DNA from: Basidiobolus meristosporus CBS 931.73
Lineage: Eukaryota; Basidiobolomycota; Basidiobolomycetes; Basidiobolales; Basidiobolaceae
NCBI GenBank assembly: GCA_002104905.1
Contig: MCFE01000077.1
Location: forward strand, 1-64,000
DNA: 64,000 bases
Reading direction: 5' to 3'
Shown: positions 1-10,190 of the stretch, piece after piece
Layout of the letters: every line of letters starts with the position of its first letter
How positions within the stretch are numbered: the first letter of the stretch is position 1
Made by a program: the position numbers and the translations under genes
Notes under the pieces: model-generated
The model's input: only the letters and a program-made list of their open reading frames with translations
What the model was told of the DNA's origin: nothing
Database searches by the model: none

Positions 1-40
1 ATAAAAACCTAAATACTACATAACTTCGTCTAGATGGTAA

Positions 41-1038
41 CTACTCAAAAACTTTCAGCGTAGCGGCAGTGACATCTTCGATGGAGGCATCGCCGTTAAC
101 CTGGTAGAATACATCAACAAGATAATTGCATATACTTGGTTAATATTTCAAGCTACCTTTCGCACTCGATTATCCTTCGCGTAATGCTCTACAACAGGAA
201 GACTAGCTTCTACAAAAGTAGCGATTCGCTTCTTGATTGTTTCTTCGTTGTCGTCAGCACGCCCACTTGTTTCACCACGTTTGAGCAACCTCCCAACCAG
301 GACATCATGTGGACAATCAAAAAATAGAACAAAGGTGCAATGACCGATCTAAGAAGAACAGTCAGTACGGAACCCAAGAGACTACTAAGCCATGCTTTCT
401 TACATCTCTTTCGAATTCTTCGGCTTGATCCATTTGTCTGGTAAGCGGCAGTTATTAAAAGTGATATGATACGACTACATTCTGAGCCCTACCTTGGGAA
501 GCCATCAATCAAAAATCCTGGGACATCATCGCCAGCCTTTTCCATAGCGTTGAGCAGGAGCTTCTTGGTAACATACTGCCCGCGACATTAGTTATCTATA
601 AGATATTCCGAGTGTCGAGAGGACTTACCATTGGCACCATCTTTCCTTCTTTCATAATCGCGGTAATCTCTTCGCTCAACTCTGAGCCTTCTTCAACAGC
701 ATGGCGTAGGAGATCTCCAACTGAGATGTGATGGTACTTGTACTTCTCCACAATTCGATCGCATTGCGTTCCTAGGATTCATTTTAATCCGATGAAGTAG
801 CACTATTTATTTCGCAAAACACTCACCTTTGCCTGAACCTGGGCCGCCTGGTGGGAGAAATAGATTAAATACGCCTTCTGGAGCCTGTCCCAAACCAACC
901 TTTCCTACCTAACACAAATACAATCTTTTTCCCATCGAATGGTAGCTTCTTGTTTGTCTCAGCGCTCTTGGTTTCCTTTTGTGGCTTAGCTGTGGAGTTG
1001 AAATGGAACAGGCTGCTAGACACTATCAGTTGCTTGCG
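41..1038 (-). CDS. URA6: UMP-CMP kinase (spliced; 5' end uncertain)
   Basis: Nucleoside monophosphate kinase that phosphorylates UMP and CMP to the diphosphates with ATP in pyrimidine nucleotide synthesis. The last exon is 41-100 and ends in TAG; the preceding intron is 101-156. Visible motifs are the P-loop GGPGSGKGTQ, whose codons are split by two introns, the NMP-binding stretch ISVGDLLRHAVEEGS, FLIDGFPR, and the lid FDCPHDVLVGRLLKRGETSG followed by RADDNEETIKKR. These fit UMP/CMP kinases better than AK2-type adenylate kinases. The N-terminus before the P-loop is basic and Ser/Thr rich and could be a targeting presequence. The first exon is not certain: in-frame sequence stays open to about 1038, and an ATG at 1187-1189 could supply a short first exon through a weak GTTTCT donor. 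Identity is firm; the start is not. Confidence 0.88.
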
Positions 1039-1189
1039 CTGGCAATTGATTATTCAGCCCAGACTTGCCTTAATACGTGGGTAAAACAATTGGTGGATGG
1101 TACAGTCTCTTGTTCTTGGCTAAAGTGGGCGTCTGTTAGAACGTGTTGTCAGAAACGATAAACCAGCAAAGGGTACAGTACGTTGCCAT

Positions 1190-2100
1190 TTTGATGGATT
1201 CTAACGGTTATCATTCCCTCCCGGCCATTATATATGCCGTATGGTGTAGGTTGAAATGCAATTGGGCTGCATTGGCAAGAATATATAATAAGGCAAGAAG
1301 CATGTTTGCATACTTGTACCACGCCCAGTTCAGTGGTGCACTAATTAACATTATTATCTCATTCATTTGTTGCCCTTCCAAAAGCAGCATCACTCATATA
1401 TCTTTCAGGTACAAGTTTGATTTGTTCATTAATCGACTTGCCAGCAGTGAGGGTAGGTCAAGTTCTATTGGGTAGTATCGGTGTATATACTTTACACTAT
1501 TCAAGCTACTCTAATACTAAAGCTATCCTTTTTGAACTCGACGTTGCTAAATTAACCCGGTGGAGTGTGTAAACGTTCATAGAACGAGCGCATTTTCATG
1601 TGTGTCAACTTGTTCGTTTTCTAAGATGGCAATATATTATCGACATTAAGAAGTGACGAACCCCATGGACATTTGACACATGGTGGCCTCGATAAAGAGG
1701 CCACAGAAACTACTTTTAACTGCTGAAATGTATGTTTCCGTAGGAATGAAAAAGGCTTACGCTAATTATACTCTATGTACCCATTATTCACGTAATTCCC
1801 TCCCGTGCTCCAAATGCTCTTGACAACAGCGAGAATAATGACCGACATTGTGTCGGAGTCTCGTACTGTCCTAACTGTAGATCTGTACAGGTGCTACCGT
1901 ACGAGAGAAATATTCTGATGGCTTTGTCACGTCTATTGAGCAACGGGATATTCTCTATTTCTCTATTTAGCAACGGGATATTCTGGGTGGATTTGTGTTT
2001 TGGTTGCATAGAGTTAATTAAAAGACCCTTCGATAAGCGGGAGTTACGTAAAATTAATTAAGACAAATCAATTAGAAAGACGTCACTGAAATCGAGTGAT
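1190..2100. other. intergenic stretch, no gene seen
   Basis: I see no credible coding region here; the open frames are short and lack recognisable domains. The stretch separates the kinase (transcribed left) from CMC4 (transcribed right) and should carry both promoters. It contains one imperfect direct repeat, listed separately. Confidence 0.6.
1928..1988. repeat. short direct repeat (AGCAACGGGATATTCT)
   Basis: The motif AGCAACGGGATATTCT occurs twice, about 33 bp apart, in the intergenic region before CMC4. No function can be assigned. Confidence 0.5.
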
Positions 2101-2154
2101 AAATGTTTGGAGCCGCCTCCATTCATGTTGACTACGATCTCTGTTCACTTCAGA

Positions 2155-2409
2155 ATGGTAAGTATACCTTGCTACAAACCCCATACAAGCCCCATACATT
2201 CTCCTATTTACCTATGGCTTTTGTAGGCCCCCTCCCCCTGCCAGAAAGAAGCATGTGCCATTCAAGACTGTTTAATGAAGAACAACTACCAGGAAGAGAA
2301 GTGCCAGCAACTGATTCACCACCTGAAAAAATGCTGCGACCAAGTCTTAGCTCGAGGTGAGACTTCTCGCTGCTGCCCTTCTAAGGCCGCGCCCAAGAGG
2401 GCAAGCTGA
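2155..2409 (+). CDS. CMC4: CMC4-like twin Cx9C mitochondrial protein
   Basis: Small intermembrane-space protein of the twin Cx9C class (human CMC4/p8-MTCP1). Such proteins are oxidatively folded by Mia40 and several support cytochrome c oxidase biogenesis. The start codon alone forms the end of exon 1: ATG at 2155-2157 is followed directly by GTAAGT. Exon 2 (2227-2409) follows a TTTTGTAG acceptor and encodes the rest, giving 61 aa. The two motifs are CQKEACAIQDC (C6 to C16, nine residues between) and CQQLIHHLKKCC (C27 to C37, with an extra C38), as in human CMC4. The tail has two further cysteines and is basic. An out-of-frame ATG lies upstream at 2103, so the transcript probably starts after it or the ATG is bypassed. 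Confidence 0.85.
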
Positions 2410-2646
2410 ATTAGTAACATGCAGTCTGGCATCGATCAATCAATAAAAAATCTTTTTTTTTCATGATTTTTTTTTGTTTCCTACACTAGTGTTGAGCAGG
2501 AAATCGCTACTACGTGACCGTAAAATCACTCCCTTGGTGGAGATATTTCTTGGTCAATTATATTTGATTTTCCGAGCGTAAAGATTTCTTTCCTCGCGTT
2601 GTTTTTGACTACGTTAGACGTTTCTCCCGAAATCTAAACCTTCAAG

Positions 2647-4221
2647 ATGTCTGCTGGTAAGAGAAAAAGAGAGGAGAGCGGCGCCGAGAAGCTCCCACTC
2701 AAGCTAGACAGCTCCGATTCCGGTGCACCGGTTTTAGGTAAAGAGCGTTGAAAAGTTTTCCAAGCACGTCGAAATCGCATATCCATATGGAATCGACCTA
2801 CGCACGAGTGCCTATTTAGCCACCTCGTTAATCCTGATCCTTTTGTCTTTAGTTACCTTCCCCGGTGTTTATCCAAGTAATCCTCAGCAGCAATTCCAAC
2901 TTTACAAGAACACCGTTTCTCGTCGTTCCAACCAGGTCGTCATTGCTGGTGAAACTGAACGCGTGGAATTCGTTGGTCAAAACTTTGGAGAGGAAGGGCC
3001 TAAGAATTTGTACTGCAAGTGGGTGCTAATTGCTGTGTTGGCTGGCCCTCGCTATCGATTAAGCTGATTGCTCCCCTTTCCAATTGCTAGATACATGGTT
3101 GGTGTATATGATAAGAAAACCAACTCGGTCACTTTCAAGGAGGCTCCTGTTTGCAAGATGACTCGTCACGTCAAGGCGCTTAAGCATCTCCAGGCGCAAC
3201 AAAGTGATAACAGTCAAGTAAGTGGCAGATTGGGCAGTTAGACTACACGATGCACGTGACTGACAAAGCATTGAAACTTCCAGGTCATGGTTGCTCTCAA
3301 TGCGCTTGGTGAGGCCTTCGGTTCCAAGAGACGTAAGGCCCAAATTCGTGCGGTCGAGCGTAATAGAGTTGATGTCGGCAACTTGCAAGATGCTGCCTCC
3401 TACATCAAGGATAACCTCGAGGAGCATGCCAACTCAGTTCCCACTCAAGGTAAACGGCCTCATGGTGACCACACCTCCAGAGGTTCCTGTTGCTAACCGT
3501 CAGAATCCATCTAGATGATATCAAAAATGAGACGGACGCAGATAGACCCATTCCCCCTTACAATCTCGAGGCCACCGAAGCCAAAGATATTTACAACTAC
3601 AACGATATTATTTCTCCAGCTGAGGTATCAGTTCTTCCCTTCACTCCTCTGTTGAAGACCGAGGCCGAAGGGGAACGTATCAAATTGCTGCCATTCCGTA
3701 ACTCGGCATATATCAAGGAACGTCTCTCATTGGCAGTCCAAAAGAAAGATAGATTCCGCGTTAAAAATCTGCTCTACATTTCTTACTTGATGCAGTTCCG
3801 CAACATGAGGGAAAGACAGCTCAATGATCCAGAGGCATTCGCCAAGATGCTCAACGATCCACCATCTATCATTGCTGAAAAGCTGTTGGAGAGATTCACC
3901 GAGGTGGTCCCTGGTCCCAACGGAAAGCCTAGCTATAGAATCACTCCCAAATGCCAGGACAAGGTCACCTGCTACATCATGGCATTGGCATTGATATTGG
4001 ACGACTTTGTAGCTTATCCAGCCGTTTTTGCCAAGGACCTCTCCATCTCCCAATCCAAGGCTGTTGAGCTATTCAAGAATCTTGGTTGTAGAGTGGACAA
4101 CATCTCCAAGGCTGAGCAGACCGCTCTTGGCCTCACGGCTTCCGATATCAAACGTATGAAGAAGGTACGTTTGGTGGCTCCACTCACCTTCCCTGAGAAG
4201 AAGTTCAGAAGATCAAAGTAA
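2647..4221 (+). CDS. RPA49: RNA polymerase I subunit A49
   Basis: Pol I-specific subunit that dimerises with A34.5 (TFIIF-like) and helps initiation and elongation on rDNA in the nucleolus. Five exons, 2647-2737, 2853-3018, 3091-3217, 3284-3449 and 3515-4221, join in phase to 418 aa, close to yeast A49 (415). The N-terminal dimerisation part contains VTFPGVYPSNPQQQF and YCKYMVGVYDKKTNSVTF. The C-terminal tandem winged-helix region contains LLPFRNSAYIKERL, VKNLLYISYLMQFRNM and DFVAYPAVFAKDLSISQSKA. The start is the first ATG after a pyrimidine-rich leader and opens a lysine-rich tail (MSAGKRKREES). It is convergent with the AlkB gene; the two stop codons are 194 bp apart. Identification rests on several family motifs and matching length. 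Confidence 0.92.
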
Positions 4222-4415
4222 ATCACCTCCGAGAGTTCAGTTTACCTCAGATTACCATGCCCGCTCCACTCCACCTCACCCCCATCCCAACCTCCAACAA
4301 CCCCGCCTCACCTTGGATGCTTATCGATTGCTCTTCATTTCATATTCTTTTGGAAGTAATATGTACGTTTTATAAGACACAATATAGATTTCTAAATTTA
4401 TTCAAAATACATCAT

Positions 4416-5582
4416 TTACTGTGAAGTGATGTGATGGTCACAATACTGCGGCCAGGCACAACGGCAGGTCAAGTCAGGGAGGATTCTACGGCAGGTGAAG
4501 GAGATTCTCTCATCCCGTTCGAATACCTTCCCATTTGGTAGCAGGTCAGTTTTGCGTTCCTTGATGCCATGCTCCCAGGCGTACCTGGACTCCTGGGTCA
4601 TAATGGCCAAAGACCGACGAGGTAGCTCTACTGGGACAATCTCGTTTGTCGAAAGCTTCTTGAAATCCATGACCACCGAGCTCTTTAGACTCAGGATGAA
4701 GATGGCTGAATCAAAGGCTGAATGGGTATCCACGTGCGACGTAATCCCTGATCCGGATGGATACTTCGAGATGGTTACTTGATCGCATCTAGGGAGCTCC
4801 CCCCAGTCTGCTGCGAACCTATCAACCAGCTTCTGCACAAATTCAGGGAAATCCACCGAGGTAGTCATGGAGGAATCACCAACATGCTTGGTCTTATAAT
4901 CATATGCGTACCCAAAATGTTGCTAAGCCGAAGTGAGTCAGGAGGCTGGCTGAAATAGAGTGACTTCAAGACATACCACATATCTCTTGTTAACGTATCT
5001 CCAATTGGGCAATGTTTCTAACTGAGCCAAAATGAACTCTTCCTCTTCCGGTGTGATATAGTCTTCGGCATACAGCAAGCCTGGAACCGTTCGGTTCTTT
5101 GATGGCTGTGTACCCACAAATGGAGTTTTCTTTTGCTCGACATACTCGAGAAACAACACCTTCCCATCAAAGTATTCGGTTGAGTGCATGTGAAAGGTTT
5201 CCTTTACTTTCTGGGCGCAATTCGAATCACGAAACCTGACAAAGGTGTACGGCTAAATGCAGGGGAGAAGAGGCGTTACTTTCTGGTGGAGAAGGGAAAA
5301 TTGTTCGTTCATACTAACTCTTCCGTAGGCACTCTGTTCTGCCCCCAAGTACCCTTCGAACTGAGCTAAGACTGTGCAGAGTTCGTTGAAATGAATACTT
5401 CCCATCGCACCAGAACCAGCATTTGCGATGCAGATGAAGGGAGTACTTTCTGAGCTGAATAGCTCTGAAACCTCCCGTTGCTCAAGTTTCGCCACCACAC
5501 CATACGAATAGTCCCGTTTTCTCTCCAACTTCAGACGCTTCTTGAGCTCGTTTTTACTTAGACCTGTTTTATCTACGGTCAT
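4416..5582 (-). CDS. ALKBH8-like RRM plus AlkB dioxygenase, no methyltransferase
   Basis: Fe(II)/2-oxoglutarate dioxygenase of the AlkB family with an N-terminal RRM. Animal ALKBH8 hydroxylates the wobble uridine modification mcm5U in tRNA. Three exons (5582-5319, 5252-4977, 4922-4416) give 348 aa. Residues about 30-130 form the RRM (FICIANAGSG, PYTFVRFRDSNCA). About 145-330 is the AlkB domain: PGLLYAEDYITPEEEEFIL, RYVQHFGYAYDYKTKH, the iron ligands in SHVDTH and the distal His in YAWEHGIKER, and the 2OG-binding arginines in RISFTCRR. The reading frame ends just after this domain with a Cys/His-rich tail (CRCAWPQYCDHH), so the C-terminal methyltransferase of animal ALKBH8 is absent. A separate Trm9-type enzyme presumably supplies that step. 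The tail could bind a metal. Confidence 0.88.
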
Positions 5583-5804
5583 ATCTGGTTGAAATACCAG
5601 CGCACATGCTGGATGGGTGTTTTAATGAGAAAAGGGAAGTCTAGACTGGAAGGCTTTCAAAAAAAAATCCCGCTTTGGCTCTGTCTATCATTGAATCCGG
5701 GATAGACGAATGAAATCCATATAAAGGAATTATACATAGTGTACAGATGGTGAGTCCAGATATACAGTAGGATAAATAGAAATGGCTTCATTGTATGCTC
5801 GAAT

Positions 5805-8800
5805 CTATCGAGTGCCGTTGCTGCGGACCAAAGGTTTGGCCAAAGATGAACGGTCGCATGCTTGCAACTCGAGGTGTGTATTTCCCTTGGACAAACTTTC
5901 ATCGTTTCCATCCAGGTAAGCGCGACTCCTCCGGCCAAATCGAGGCCTAAGCTTGTCCAATAAACTGCCGCGTGCTCGATGCCCACTGACCTTCTCCCGG
6001 ATCCTTCTGATCTTCCTCTCATCCTTCTCCCATTCTTGGTACTTGTCCACCTCGGATGGCCAGAAGCTGCGCTTCATCACGATCAGCACCACCCGCGGGA
6101 CCAGAGCCGCAACCACCACCAGCACCAGTGCTCCCCAGAAGTCCGGATTTCTAATCATGGATTGAAACACCCCATACACCTCGTAACCATTGGTAGCGTC
6201 CTGTGGCTTATATATGAACGAAAAGACCAACTGCCATGCAAACCAGAGGCCAATCGTTCCAATGGTTGCCAGCGCAGTCACACAGGTCCAGTTGTGGCTC
6301 TCCAGCAGGGACAGTTTGATGGTAACTACCAAGACTACCGACGTGTAGACAATTACGCCCAGGAAGTAAAGCTGTGGCGAATCCTCCACATCGCCACGGC
6401 TGAAGGCACCCTGGGTGATCATTGGGATGTAGGTGATCCAGACCGATTGGACAACGCCATTGACCATCCAAGTCCAGAATATCCGCAAATTGAACATCTC
6501 GTTATTCTGGCCCATCTTGTAGAGTCCCGGGAACCTCAGCAGAGTCTCGGCGTTCAGATCCTTCTCGAACATCCCAAGGACTAAGACTGGCAGTGCGGAG
6601 AATAGTGTATTGTACACAGACAAGGTCCACTGCTCATACAGCGAAGTCCCGCTGAACCCGGTGAAGATTTGGAAGAAGAACTGGGTGAGGTAGAATGTGA
6701 CGCATTTGTAAAAAGTCCCAAGCACGAATTTTGAGATTCGGACGTAGCACCATCTACCATGAACCAACAGCAGCCGTTGCAGAAACTGGAAGCGCGCAAT
6801 GGAGTAGTCACTTGATCTAGCCGCTTGCAGCCCCTCACGGCCAGCAATCCCTATGCCTACATGGGCCTCTTGGATCATAGCAATGTCATTGCCGCCGTCG
6901 CCGATAGCTAGAGTGATTGCAGATCCGATTTTAAGGCGGATGCTACGGACAACGAGCGCTTTTTGCGATGGACTAACGCGACAACATATCACTGCACTAC
7001 TGATGACTCCGAGGTCGAGGAAGCTGCTCAGGAGAACGTGATCCTTCTCGATTACAGCTAGGGTGGATCCATCCACTACAACCACTGAGTGGCCTGTATT
7101 GGCTGCAACATTGCTCAAGGCTGCTTGGACTTGCTGGGGCAGTGGGCCCTGTTTAGGGTCGAGAATGATCACTGTTGAGGTATCCCGAATCAGCCTGCAG
7201 GAGTATCCAATGTTAATGGCAGTCTCCAGTTTATCCCCGGTGAGCATCCACAGACGAATGCCTGCCATCTGTAGCTTCTCGATTGTCTCAGGTACTCCTT
7301 CTTGTAGCTTGTCCTCAATGGCAGTGATGCCTGTGAGGGTGAGATTCTTTTCGATCAACTCAGCAGCCTCCTCGATCTTCGTTTGCCTATCGACCAGAGA
7401 TGTACAGGCTTCAGAGTACAGCCCACTCCAGCTCTGATACTCCTCTGGGTCTAGGTATTTATGCCCATAGGCCAATGTGCGGAGACCATCGGATGCAAAT
7501 TCATGGACGTGCTCCACTGCCTTCGAATAGAGATATTCCTCTCGAATACTCGTATGCTTTGCTTCAGATTCATCGCCATGGCTGGAGGTATTATTCACAA
7601 GCCTCTCGAGGATCACGGAATCGGCTCCTTTGCACAGGAGGACAATCTGATCATCTGGAAATTGATATATCACTGACATACGTTTTCTGTGGCTGCTAAA
7701 CTCGATGATGTTCAGGACCTTGAACGACTGTGGATGGCCGCCTTGTAATGGTACCACCGAGACTGATTTGCTGGTGCGGTCGATGCATGTATACCCGAGC
7801 TCGTGCACTGCATTAACGATTGCATACTCATCTGGCGACATGGATTGGTAATTCACCTCCCCCGAATTCGGCTCCACCTCTGGGACTACCGTATGGCAGA
7901 GAGCCATGGAGAGCAAAAACATATCGGCCTGTCTGCTAAAAAGGCTGTTCGGGTCGGAGACCAACCGCTCGACCATTTGCCTGGAGGTTTTCAGCTGATT
8001 CAGGCGAGATTCAGGATTCGCGTATTTATCTTCAGCAGTCAGCAGCTCGTAGCCGTCTAACTCGGAGGAGTATAATTGACTAGCAGTGTCAAGTCGATGG
8101 CGGACGATCTTCTGGTTGTTGTGGACATACGCCAGCCCGCCAACAGAGTATTTACGGAATAGCATTACGTTGTCAGTTAGCGTGCCGGTTTTGTCCGAAA
8201 ACACGTAACTGACTTGGCCCAGCTCTTCGTTGATGGTGCAGGTGCGGGCCTCAGCTGGAGTGTCGGTGTCTTGGTAGTACATCTCGAGGTCGTTGTTGAT
8301 GAAGTAGGCTTGAACTAACTTCACGATCTCCATGGTAACATAAAGTGAAATAGGAATCAGGGTGTTCAGAAGAATGATGAAGCTGAAAAAACTGCCGGCC
8401 AAATCGCGTCTGGACCCATTGAGATACCATCGATGGATTGAGCCCTTCTCCCACACCGCCGCCAACACCGTAGAAATCAACGAGAGAGTGATTAGAGCAA
8501 TGAAAACTGATATAACCGCTTTGTTGATCAACTTCTGCAGACTTGGCGCCTTTGTACGAGCATTTTTCGACGCGTTCATGCGGATCTTCGTTTCCTCGCC
8601 CGAAAAAATCACCATCCCGATCACGTTGGCTGTGTTTCGAAGGATGGTCCCGCGCAGTAGGATCTGGTTTACGGATACTGGGTAGCGAGCCGTCTCTTGC
8701 TGCAGGTAGCCATCAAAGTTATAGAGGTCCATATTTGGGTCTTCCGCCTGAAGATAGCCTAGAGTAGGAAAAATATTCTATCAGTTATGCAGTAACACCG

Positions 8801-9638
8801 CGACATTCACGATCTTGGAAAACCAACCTTCCAAGGTGGAAAGGCCACCCTCCGATTCTTTCACAAGCTCATCCGTTTCTCTCAATGCTTGCTTCTGCTT
8901 TAAATTACTTTCACCGTCAAGTGCCGCTGTCTCGACGTAGCATATGCCATCCTCTCCAGAGCTGCTTATTAGGAAAAGATCGGCAGGTATCCAATCGTTG
9001 GCGCTTACACGGACAAAATCTCCCACGGTAATATCTCTCCACTTTGCTTGCTGCCAAACACCGATGTCTCGGTTCCCGTCCCCTTCTGTATTGTCATGGT
9101 AACAGCGAAGCACCTCGACTCCTTTGTTGTTTTCAGTCTGATCTTGTCGATGCCTCCGATAATCATCATAGCCCTCACGGCCCATAGCTACGATGGTGAA
9201 TATGGAGAGTGGCAGGATGGTGGTGAATTGGCCGGTAGTTGACCACCCCGGTATCATTTGTAAGCATGCGACAAAGAGGAAATACAGGTTGGCCACCTTG
9301 GAGAATTGTGCATACAGTTGTTTCGGCAAGAAGTTCCACAGGGTGTAGCGTGCGGTGGTGATCTTGTTGGAGAGGTATGGTTTTCTTGTGTCTTCACGTA
9401 GATATGGTTTAGCTGCTGCGGCAGAGATGGGGATTTTCCGGCCTACTGGCGTGGTGCTGTGCCGAAATACAGATTGGCTTTTTCTTTTGATCCATGTGGA
9501 CATGGAGCGAGTGAGCGGTCTAGGAATTTGCTCTTCTAAAACTGTACATTCGATGGGATTCTCGTCTGAAGGTGAGCTCAATTCGATGCCTGTGCTTGGG
9601 TCAACAGCGTGGTCTTGGCTGGTGTTGCCTAAGGACAT
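5805..9638 (-). CDS. P4-type ATPase, phospholipid flippase
   Basis: Membrane pump of the P4 family that moves phospholipids from the outer to the cytosolic leaflet in Golgi, endosome or plasma membrane, normally with a Cdc50-type partner. Two exons, 9638-8828 and 8758-5805, give 1254 aa. The N-terminal tail is Ser/Thr rich. The actuator loop has LDGESNLKQKQAL (DGES variant of DGET). TM4 has the P4-typical PISL motif (LIPISLYVTMEIVK). The phosphorylation site is FSDKTGTLTDN (Asp near residue 460). The N and P domains carry LCKGADSVILERL, MLTGDKLETAINIG and GDGGNDIAMIQEAHVGIG. About ten TM segments are visible, and the tail is basic (VDKYQEWEKDERKIRR). The sequence after the phosphorylation site recalls the DNF3/DRS2 branch more than NEO1, but I cannot place the subfamily firmly. 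It diverges from YSH1. Confidence 0.92.
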
Positions 9639-10190
9639 GAAGAAAAGGTAATAAGGAAACTAAATAATGATACAGCGGAGAGAAGGGAATAACTGGAGTC
9701 AACAAAGAAAGTGGATAACTGAAGTCAGGAGAAGGAAGGGGCTGAAGGAAATCCAATGAGATGCAGGCTGTGCAGCAAGATGAATAGCAACTAGCCTCTA
9801 AAATAGGCCATTGAGCAATGCAGCCCATGCACTGTATTAAACTTCACCATTCAATAGATTTCATATGATTCAGCGATGAGTATATACCTCTGATGAATGG
9901 ATGGAAAGTTATGAGCAGAATGCGAAAATCAATGGAGAATGTTGCCAGTCAAACGCAGATGAAACAGTTGTAATGAAAGAAAATATGCCATCCAAGAGCA
10001 TCGACTCAGCCACCAGCAGCTTTGCCCACCCAAAATGTCAACGCTACGTGACTTCGGGTTAGGATGTGATTTCTGCTGTGAAATAGGGACTCGCTGGATG
10101 GCCCCAGATATTCTAGATGCTCAAAATTCTCTGGTTAATTCTAGTGGATTATTTATCCCAACCTGAACCCTCTTTCAACTTAAACAAACA
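9639..10190. promoter_or_regulatory. divergent promoter region between flippase and YSH1
   Basis: A 552-bp gap lies between two start codons on opposite strands and must contain both promoters. It is rich in polypurine on the flippase side (GGAGAAGGAAGG) and has a pyrimidine-rich, AACTTAAACAAACA leader just before the YSH1 ATG. No TATA box stands out. No other gene is seen. Confidence 0.55.

Noticed and set aside
2103-2360. 85-codon frame starting at 2103 as a separate gene
   Set aside because: It overlaps CMC4 out of frame and crosses its intron; the CMC4 frame has the complete twin Cx9C signature.
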